Shown in pieces: positions 55,201 through 64,000 of a stretch of 64,000 nucleotides of DNA. Positions within the stretch are counted from its first letter, which is position 1. Each line of letters opens with the position of its first letter. The translations under genes were made by a program, and so were the position numbers. This DNA comes from Solen grandis (lineage: Eukaryota > Mollusca > Bivalvia > Adapedonta > Solenidae), in contig CM037790.1 in NCBI GenBank assembly GCA_021229015.1, positions 52,261,727 through 52,325,726 of the forward strand, in the 5' to 3' direction. The notes under the pieces are model-generated. The model saw nothing but the letters and a program-made list of their open reading frames with translations, was not told where the DNA came from and ran no database searches.

Positions 55201-58044
55201 TCGGGAAAAAGCCCTTCCCAGCCTTTTCACATATGGCTTGCAGATCTTGCAAATTGATAGTGATGTTCCAAACATTTGTAAATAGAGATTTTTTTTGTAG
55301 ATATGGTATAAATTGTTTCTTCAGCTGAAAAAACAATTTTTCCGCCTTGAAAAAAGTAGATCTCATCTGCAGGGTTTTTGTTTTTACAGATCTCGTCCCA
55401 ATAATGTGTTTAAGCTTTTCCAGAGGTAGATTTGGGCCAAAAATCTGAAAGGGATTGATTTTTATAAGGTGAGTTGCCTCAGCAGGAAATTTGGGGGTTT
55501 TTGTTGGAAAACTTGAGCAACTCTTTGGTTTTTTTAGTAGAGTTCTGATGTTCGGCCCCCTCGCCGTGGTATTTTGAGTCCGTAAACAGTATTTTTTACC
55601 AAATTGGGGTTTTTTGGGCCCCGGAAAATTTGAGGGGGAAATTTTTTTAGAGACGTGATGCTACAGGATCGTTGGATGATTTAGTGTCTTCTGAATTGGT
55701 GCAAAATGGAATGGTTGGCTCGGTTCACTGCAAAGTTTAGAGCATAAAATTTCCCCGTCCTTACTTTGTGGGAAGAAATTTATGACATGTCAAGTGTTGA
55801 GTTACACGTGTTCTCAATGTTCAGAAAAAGCATCATCAGTGGTTTATTGGGGAATTTTTTAAAAAAAGTGAAAGACTTTTCATTTTGTCTCTGGGGAAGG
55901 GAAAAGGTTCCCCCGTAGTTTCCAAAATTCCCAGGCTTTAACTTTCGCGCCCTTTGGCTGTTAAAGTTTTTGAAAAACCCGTCAAAAAAAAAAGTTGGTT
56001 AACATCGCTGGTTTTGGGGTACTCAATAGTCTGTTTTTAGGTTACATAAACAAAAACATCAAGGGCGTTTTATACTTTTCGTCGCCAATAAGTTCAAAGA
56101 ATTTTGACAAACTTCAACCCCCCCCAAAAGGGAAATTTGTAGCTCACATCGAAAAAAGCAGTGTAGGTCTAGAGGGGTTTTACCGAAGACTGAGTGAATC
56201 AATTTGGGTTTTTAGGACCCCCCTTTTTGCAGAAGCGGGTAGGCTTTTTTTGACGTAGCGGGAAACATTTCCGTACAGAGTCCCGAAAAAGGGTTCAACA
56301 TTGACCTTTTTTGTCAAAGTTACACAGTTGGGGGTCAGATCCAAAACTACCATGCCTGGGCTTGGTCCTATAGATTTGACCGTTTTTTTAGTTGTCCCGG
56401 GTTGTTGTAGCGCTCTGCCTACTTTGTCATTTGGGTTTTGTCGTTTCAGCGAAAACAGTGGGCCATGGGGGGGTATTTTGGAAAAAACCAAAAAATGTTT
56501 AAAATAAGCCAAAGGGTTTAAAAACTCATTTAAAGGGAAATTTAAAATGATGTGTAAAACAGGAAATATCATGTTTTTGGGGAATCACCGGTTAATAAAG
56601 TGTTCAATTTTGAATCTCAATCCCTTTTTTGATAGTATGGCTTTTTTTGGGGGGGAGGGCGGTTTTTCAATGCTGTATGAATGATAAGGAAAAACATCCA
56701 TCCATTACCTGGAAAAAACCCTGTTCAAAAAATTTTTGGTACCCATTTCATAGTCCGTAAAGCATCAGGGGGCCCTTCTTAGTAAGCAGCAATCGGTCGC
56801 GGTTCTGGGTCCGGAGCCAAAACGTTGGTTTCGAACCCCTTTTTCAATTGTGTCACTTGCAGGAAATAAGAGGTAAAATGCAAATTAAAGATGGCAACTT
56901 CCTTTTTGATGAATTCAGAAGTACTCCCTTTTGTTATGTAGGGGGGTTTTTACGTGTTTGGCCTTTTGGGGGTCTCTCGCTCGACAAGGGGGAGGTAGGT
57001 AGCTCAAACGATGGGCAATCCTTTTACATTTTTAAAAATTGGCAGTGCACTTTAGGTTGTGGAGGGGATGTCCCCATCGCCCGTTTTTTAAATGCCCACC
57101 AGATTCATAGCATTCGGGGGAAAGTGAAACAATTTCGCCAAAAGAGGCACCCTTTTTTTTAGGGGGACGGGGGGATTTGGTGTTAAAGCTATCAAGTAAG
57201 GGATAAACATCAAAGAAGTTTTTTTGCTGGGGTCAGTATGGATCTTTTTAACCCCCCGCATTTCACATGGGAGGGGCTTTGGGAGCATGATAGGTATACT
57301 CGAGCATTCTCGTTCCACCTTAGGATGTGAAAAGCCTCACTCAGATTTCTTGTCACTTTATGTAACTTTTTTGCAATTATCAATTAAGACCAAAAGCCCG
57401 GTTAGTAAAAGATTCTTCAATCCTGAATTTTTCAGTCCGCAGCCCTTTGCTATGAAATTTCAATGTGAATTGCAAGTCAGATGTGATGTTTTGGACATGT
57501 ATAAAAGTCAATGGGAAACAGGGTTTGTTTTTGCAATAGTTTTGGTACAAGTGGGGGGAAAGAGTACTTGCAAACTCTTCAACCCCGAAGAAAATGGGGT
57601 TTCCCCCCGGATAATCTCAAAGTGGGTTTGGGGTTTTTCCCATGAAAAATAACGAAGAAAAAAGGTGTTCTGGCCGAAGCATGTGGCAACGGGTTTTCCC
57701 TAGTGATGATAATCTTATTGGAAGGTTTTACTTAGAGTGGTCAAAATGAAAGGTGTCGTCAATTTTTCCCGTTGTAGAACTTTTTAAAACTTGTCTAAAA
57801 AAGAGTTTTCCCAATAGGGTTTTTAAAAATGGGTTTTTTTTAACATTTTTAGTGCTAATCAAACAAAATTTTTAGATTTTGTAAAATGCTGGTTTTGGAT
57901 TTTCTGATGTAACGTCTCATTTCTAGCCCAAATTTTTGGAACCCGAGCGGCTTGAATAGTAATTATATACATCAAAATGTTGAAATTCGTATGCTGAAAG
58001 TTTAAAACATGGATTAAAATGGTGATATTGTTTTAAAAATTTAT
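52221..58044. mobile_element. 5.8-kb interior between the direct repeats, unidentified
   Basis: If the flanking repeats are LTRs, this would be the coding interior of an LTR retrotransposon. Frames on both strands are short and interrupted, e.g. minus 56180-56572 (130 codons), minus 54170-54496 (108 codons) and plus 57224-57652 (142 codons). A lysine/glutamate-rich plus-strand stretch near 52660-52740 (KFKNGEAELKKKEYIRTQAA) looks helical. I could not find a protease, YxDD reverse transcriptase, RNase H or integrase motif in either direction. The coding strand is unknown. A simple tandem duplication of a host sequence is the main alternative. Confidence 0.35.
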
Positions 58045-58905
58045 GAGGGGTGTGCTTTTAATTTTATTTCATAGTGAATTTTTACGCGGGGTTTTTATTT
58101 TAGACCACTGGGGCTACTTTCTACACTTCCCCCAAAGGAAACCCCCTTCAAACTTCCCAAAAAAAAAAATTAGCCCCCTTTTCTTGATTGAATCCACCAC
58201 GTTAATACAATGTAAAGTTTTAATAGTTTTTCTACTTTTTGCCTAATATTTTTGTCACTAAAATGTTATTTACACTTAGGTTTTGACATGTGTTGTTCCA
58301 TCCAAAATTTATTTCTACTGCATTTTTTGGATATTTAATTTTCATAAAACCCTTGTAACCTTCAATTTTATTTTAGTTAATATCAGCATATTGCTGTATT
58401 GTCATTGATATTAAATTTGTTGCTGCCGTTTAGTTGATTGTTTTAAAGAATCTTAAATCTGCTGTCGTCTTTTGTCTCAATAACACATGTTAGATTTTTA
58501 TTACAGCTTTTGGGTTATAAAAATTTGCTGTTCTTTTTTATGTTCATTGTCTTTAACATTGTATAAAAGTTTATAGCACTTAATTTTCTAAATTTTTAAA
58601 AAAATAGCCTAGCATTTTTTTTTTATCCACATTTTTGGGGTTTTGTCTGTGCTATTCTTTTTTCAATATATTATATTTTTATATAAAATATATACAAACG
58701 GGTTTGGGGCATTAGTGGAATGCTTTACTTGGCATTTTCGGGGGTTTTCCACTAAGCTAATAGCTGAAATTACTTATCATAAAAAAACAATATATAGGGT
58801 ATTGATTTTTATCCTTTTGTATTTTCAGTTTTTACCTTTTCACATCCAAATAAATGGTTAACTGTCTGCACGGATATTTGGTTTTCCTGGATCCCCTAGG
58901 CAGAA
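58045..58905 (+). repeat. Right copy of the ~0.9-kb direct repeat, possible LTR
   Basis: Same ordered blocks as 51325-52220. It is preceded by ATGAGGGG, a possible polypurine tract directly before TG. It ends CCCCTAGGCA, and the 37-bp satellite begins at once. No convincing target-site duplication was found. Confidence 0.65.
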
Positions 58906-59455
58906 CATCGCTAGTAGCTCCCTGATAGGCGCTCAACATAAATATCGTTAGTAGATCCTTGATAGGCGCTTAACATAAATACCGCTAGTAGATAATCGAT
59001 AGGCCTCAACATAAATATCGTCAGTAGATCCTTAATAGGCGCTCAATATAGACATCGTTAGTAGATATCTGATAGGTCCTAAACATACATACCGCTGGTA
59101 GATCATCGATAGGCGCTCAACATAAATATCGTCAGTAGATCCTTGATAGGCGCTCAATATAGACATCGTTAGTAGATATCTGATAGGTCCTAAACATACA
59201 TACCGCTGGTAGATCATCGATAGGCGCTAAACATAAATATCGTGTGTATATCCCTGATTGACACTCAACATAAATATCGCTAGTAGAAACATAATAGGCG
59301 CTCAACATTAATATCGCTATTTGATTCCTGCTAGGCACTCTACATAAATATCGCTATTTGATTCCTGTTAGGCGTTTACCATAAATATCGGGAGTACACG
59401 AGTATTCCTGATAGTCGCTAAACATAATATCGCCAATAGACCCCTGATATGTTTA
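58905..59455. repeat. 37-bp satellite with 111-bp higher-order unit
   Basis: Basic unit CATAAATATCGTTAGTAGAT then CCTTGATAGGCGCTCAA, about 14 copies. Three consecutive units (about 59020-59130) are repeated nearly unchanged at about 59131-59241, giving a 111-bp higher-order repeat. It abuts the right-hand copy of the ~0.9-kb direct repeat. Confidence 0.9.
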
Positions 59456-60699
59456 ATATGCACTATGATGCAAATTAAATTAGACATTACCTGTGAAGGG
59501 GAAATTTTAATCAATATAACAGTGCAGATTTTGGGGATCCTATAATTGAATATACATGTAACGCGTGACTCTGAAATTATTGTATAGAGGAAGGGACATA
59601 ACTAATGTTCACTTGGTTGAACTTGTGGCCCGACCCATTTCAATATCCTATTTTAAAAATAAAAATATGTTTAAATAAAGTAATCCTAATTAGTGCTCAA
59701 CATAAATATTGCGAGTAACTCCCGGCAGGCGTTTTAGCATAGATATATAAGGGTTGTTCTTGAGTTGATTGGCGACTCTGAGTGGTTTCTATACAACAGC
59801 GTGTCATAACATTACATCTGGTTTTTAAGAAGATGCACTGTGATTGTTTCCTTATTTTTTTTAAAGTACTGCTGTTAAATGTACAGAACAAATTGATGTT
59901 TGGGCATTGCTTAGGAAAACAATGTATAATTACATATTAAATATTTAATTAAAACGATTTACGACCTTAACTGCTCGTACTTAATTCACTTTTTTAATTA
60001 AGATAAATTCATCAAATTTATTAAAAAAATCATGTAAAGAAGACAAGTAATAATCTGTCGCCTGGCACTAATCACAGTCACTTAACTTACCGATGTTTTC
60101 AGTTGGTTGTCATGTAACACAGATTTTATTTCTGTAACATCCGGAAGGCCAAAGCACTAGTAGACAAAAACAAAAACAACCCCATCATCATCATCATCAT
60201 CAATTACGACATTTTAGTTTTTTATATAATAAAGGAAGAAAAACAAGCAAGAGTAAACAATGGAACAAAGAGCAGTTGACCTCCATTGTTTTAGTTACCA
60301 TAATCGACTTAAACTGAGCCAGTTCAAGTTAAGAATGCAAATTACAAACCACAAACAATAGAAGGATTGTTTTATAATTTTAGTTTAATTTTAACGATGA
60401 AGCATTATATGTTTTATGTAGACCTTGACACAAAACTAAGATATAATCAAGCAAACAAACACAATTGCAGAACTTCATGACAATGCATTGCAGCTTCCTG
60501 TTTTCAAACTGAACAATTAAACATTGACAAAAATCCCACTATGCTTCTGAGACAAACTCACAAGTGTCCACGTTTATCATTTTTATTATATTTTTCATTT
60601 TACAGAGAAGAAAGCTGGTGATCTGATTATGATCATTATACAGAAATCAAAACTCAGTTGCTGTTTTTTTGTTTTTTTCCGAGGGCGACAGGACAGACT
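59456..60699. other. No gene recognised
   Basis: AT-rich sequence with one diverged satellite-like unit near 59696-59735 and the CAT microsatellite. No supported exon. Confidence 0.5.
60183..60202. repeat. (CAT)n microsatellite
   Basis: Uninterrupted CAT repeat of about 20 bp. Confidence 0.9.
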
Positions 60700-61062
60700 G
60701 ATTAACACACTGTCACATTGAACCCGCACACGTATAGTTTTCCTGTGATGCAGCAACATAGGATACAGATAAAGAAGGCCTTAACAAGAGTTCTTCTAGA
60801 TATGATTTATATCCCCGGCCGCAACGTATCAAAGTCGTAAACATGGTTAGTTCCTTTGCTTGGCACTTCGCATAAAAAGGAAGTTCAAGTTTTGGTTGGC
60901 CCGGTGTCAAGATAATGTGATTGGGTGTGTGTTGCGCCACTTGTCTACGGACGTGATACTACAGTTGTGGCAGCACCATAACTGTCTCGTGTAGACACAT
61001 ATCCTCATATGGCTGGAAATACTGTTGGTGGGACGTAACACCCAAACAAAAAAACATGCTAC
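60700..61062 (-). mobile_element. SINE-like interspersed repeat
   Basis: It contains GGCCCGGTGTCAAGATAATG, a CTACGGACGTGATACTACAG block and the tail GGAAATACTGTTGGTGGGAC ending ACCCAAACAAA. That tail resembles the ends of the other SINEs here (GAAATACTGTCGA). The 75-codon minus frame inside it (60713-60940) is probably fortuitous. Orientation is uncertain. Confidence 0.45.
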
Positions 61063-61179
61063 TTGTAATAATTTATGGTTAGAGCTTCTGGTTTTAACAA
61101 AGTTTCGAAAGATGTCCAGTGATTAGTGTTAAGTATTCATCAAGTTTCATTCTTAGCTTAAAAGATTTAAACTATTCTT

Positions 61180-61320
61180 TTATTACGGCTTTCCGCAACC
61201 TGCGGAAAACGTTATGGGGTTTGTTATGTTTATTCTTATTACGGCTTTCCGAAAACCTGCGGAAAACGTATGGGGTTTGTTATGTTTATTAGGGCTTTCT
61301 GCTTTTCGCAGAAAGCCCTT
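61180..61320. repeat. Three successive ~55-bp hairpin repeats
   Basis: TTACGGCTTTCCGCAACCTG, then ACGGCTTTCCGAAAACCTGC, then AGGGCTTTCTGCttttcGCAGAAAGCCCT, each followed by GGGTTTGTT(A/C)TGT. The third has a perfect 12-bp stem (61291-61302 with 61308-61319). Confidence 0.8.
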
Positions 61321-61479
61321 TTGGGTTTGTTCTGTCTTTTATTATTATTATTCTTTTTTTCCAACCTTTTCATGTTGTTATTTCATTAAGTTGCTGAAGG
61401 TCTAGGAAAAAAGAAATTCTATCAACAGACACCTGAAGCAATGGCTTTTTTGGAAATATATTATTTTTATCTTCACATG

Positions 61480-63480
61480 AGTCACATGACGTCAGAACTA
61501 AAAATAGCTACCAAATTTTTGTACGCGCTGACAGCCGTCATTTATGGACGGATTGTATGAATTTTCACAGAAGTTAATATTAAGACCTCATTGTGCAGGA
61601 TTATATAGGTTTGCCAAGATTCGAAAGACTAGGTTCTAGGCGATCCAAGATTCGAACCAAGGACGTCAAATTTCAAATCCATATAAAATCGATTCTAGAT
61701 GAGATAGAAGTTGATTTTTGGCGAGATTATATGTTCTGTGTTTCCTTTGCATTTTGTAAAGATGAACGTTTTATGACGTCATATGACGTCATCAAGTTGT
61801 AAAGAATTTCCGATTACTTGATGTCAATTTACTCATGTTGCAAAGGCTCATAGACAATGAAAATTTAATGTCCTATGTAGGTAATCATGAACATTTAGAT
61901 TCAATTTTAAAAAATTTTTTCATATGACGTCACTGACGTCAGAACTTAAAAATAGCTACCAAGTTTGTACGCGCTGTAACAGCGTCATTTATGGACGGAT
62001 TGGCAGGGGAATTTTTACAGAAATTATATATTACGACCTCATTGTGCAGGATTATATAGATTTGCCAAGATTCGAAAGAACTAAGGTTCTATGGCGAATC
62101 CAAGATTCGAACCAAGGACGTCAAATTTCAAATCCATATAAAAAACTTTTCTAGATGAGATAGAAAGTTGATTTTTGGCGAAAATTATACGTCTCTGTTT
62201 TTCCCTTTTGCATTTTGTAAAGATGAACGTCATATGACGTCATTTGACGTCATCAAATTGTATAGAATTTTCCGATTTCTTGATGTCAATTTACTCATGT
62301 TGCAAGGGTTCATAAACAATGGAAAATGAATTTCCTTTGTAGGTAATGATATTCATTTGATCCAATGTTTAAAATTTTCTTTATGACGTCACATGACGTC
62401 AGAACTAAAATAGCTACCACAGTTTGAAACGCGCTGTACAGCCGTCATTTATGGACGGTTTGGGCATGGAATTTTCACAGAAGTTATATATTAAGACCTC
62501 ATTGTGCAGGATTATATAGGTTTGCCAAGATTCAAAAAAAAGCAAAGGTTCTATGGCAAATTTCCAAGATTCGAACCAAGGACGTCAAATTTCAAATAGT
62601 TATAAAATCGTTTATAGATGAAAAAGAAAAGTTGATATTTGGCGAGATTATATATCTCTGTGTTTCCTTTGAAATTTTGTAAAGATGAACGTTATATGAC
62701 GTCAATATGACGTCTTTCAAGTTGTATGAATTTCCGATTTCTTGATGTCAATTTTCCTCAGGGTTGCAAAGCTTCTAGCAATGCAATTAAATGTCCTTTG
62801 TACATAATCAGGAAATTTACATTCAATGTTTAAAAATTTTCATATGACGTCTCATGACGTCAGAAACTATAAATAACTACCAAAGTTTGTCCGCTCTGTA
62901 ACAGCCGTCATTTATTGATAGATTGGCATGGAATCTTCACAGAAGTTATAATTACGACCTCATTGTGCAGGTTTCTATAGGTTTGCCAAGATTTGAAAAG
63001 AACTAAGGTTTTTTGGGACGAATCCAAGATCGAACCAAGGACATCAAATTTTAAATACGTATAAAATCGTTTCTAGATGAGATAAAAATTTTGATTTTTT
63101 AGCGAGCTTATACGTCTCTGTGTTTCCTTTGCATTTTGTAAAGATGAACGTCATATGACGTCATCAAATTGTAGAGAATTTCCGTTTCCTGAATTTCAAT
63201 TTACTCATGTTGCAAAGGTTCTTTAGACAATGAAAATTTAAAGTCCTAGTAGGTAATCATGAACATTAAGATTTAATGAGTAAAATTTTCATATGACGTC
63301 ACAGGGACATCAAAATTTTTAAAAAAAAGCTACCAAAGTTCATTCGCGCTGCACAGCCGCATTTATGGACGGATTGGCATGGAAATTTTCAAAAAGGTTA
63401 TATATTACGACTTAATTGTGCAGGTTTATATAGGTTTGCCAAAATTCGAAAAACACCAGGTTTGTCATGGTTTGCAGTGC
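61480..63480. repeat. ~450-bp tandem repeat rich in TGACGTCA
   Basis: Four to five diverged copies, each with TGACGTCAGAACT, ACAGCCGTCATTTATGGACG, CCTCATTGTGCAGGATTATA, GATTCGAACCAAGGACGTCA and GTAAAGATGAACGTCATATG. Starts fall near 61486, 61924, 62383, 62842 and 63292. I count about 16 exact TGACGTCA octamers from 61480 to 64000. Small frames inside are repeats of the same sequence, not genes. Confidence 0.85.
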
Positions 63481-64000
63481 AGAACCCTATTTTTTTGTTC
63501 AAACAAAAGAAGTCTAGTTTTTATTATTATTATTATTATTATTCCTTTTTTTCCAACCAAATCTAAGAGTTAATTTCGGAAAGTTTCAGTGTCTAAGCAA
63601 CATGAAAATTAAATTGCCTCGACAAAAAACTTATAATTTTAAATTCAATAATTTTTAATTTCAATGCGTCAATTGACGTCAGATTTGACGTCAGCTTCAA
63701 AAGTTTGTTCGCGCTCTAGAGCCTTTAGTTTTTGAATATTTTATCTTGATATTTTCACAGAAGATGTTTGTTATGATGTAGATGTGCACCTTATCTTTCA
63801 AATTTTTTTAATTCGAAAAATTTAAGAATTTATGGCAAAACCGAGTTTCGAACTTTGGTCCTAAAACTTTTATTTAATGTTACAAAGGCTACTGATGAAT
63901 AGAAGCATGAAAAATTGGACAGCTTATTGGCCAGAGGTCTACTTTCTTTTTTTCTGAAGATTTCCTTTTAAGTCACGGGGTTATGACGTCATTTAATAGA

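Noticed and set aside
52623..57652. Opposed frames of 70-142 codons on both strands
   Set aside because: I could not decide the coding strand or find any family motif, so I did not call individual genes; they are described only as the interior of the repeat-bounded region.
59032..59338. Minus-strand repetitive frames of 61 and 68 codons
   Set aside because: They are translations of the 37-bp satellite and its 111-bp higher-order unit.

Overview
This is eukaryotic, AT-rich, intron-rich and very repeat-dense DNA. Long introns with GT..AG borders, many tRNA-derived SINEs, several families of short DNA transposons and minisatellites point to a bivalve mollusc. The phylum is inferred from repeat style and gene content; no search was run.

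Positions 1-28.8 kb hold most of one minus-strand gene, an ADAM17 (TACE)-like membrane metalloprotease. I resolved 13 consecutive exons whose splice phases all agree. They give 512 codons, from the signal peptide (28736) through prodomain, cysteine switch, furin site, zinc site and the first half of the disintegrin domain (653). The cysteine-rich, membrane and cytoplasmic exons lie beyond position 1. Intron 1 (about 12 kb) and the other introns are packed with repeats: nested SINEs, TTAA-flanked MITEs, 45-bp and 39-bp minisatellites, a broken non-LTR retrotransposon split by a DNA transposon, and a set of elements that begin with AACAAGA plus a short hairpin.

Positions 28.8-38.1 kb hold the ADAM17 upstream region, a mariner-like element with long inverted repeats (31147-32109), the last coding exon of a second minus-strand gene for a single-pass membrane protein (34943-35172), and a minus-strand L1-like retrotransposon (about 35490-38100) that runs into a 100-N assembly gap (38101-38200).

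Positions 38.2-58.9 kb look different. Coding remnants are readable only by hopping between frames, as expected either from unpolished long-read sequence or from old decay. I can read a seven-transmembrane receptor on the plus strand (about 41710-43430), a plus-strand non-LTR reverse transcriptase (about 44330-47000), and two direct repeats of about 0.9 kb, some 6.7 kb apart, that may be LTRs around an unidentified 5.8-kb interior.

Positions 58.9-64 kb hold a 37-bp satellite with a 111-bp higher-order unit, a SINE-like repeat, three hairpin repeats, and four to five diverged copies of a ~450-bp unit loaded with the palindrome TGACGTCA.

The most unusual structure is the group of eight hairpin-headed elements. 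Their stem sequences differ while the stem itself is kept, their ends carry short offset inverted repeats, and two carry internal tandem arrays of the same ~166-bp period. This resembles the bivalve pearl/CvA elements and Helentron-associated non-autonomous elements.
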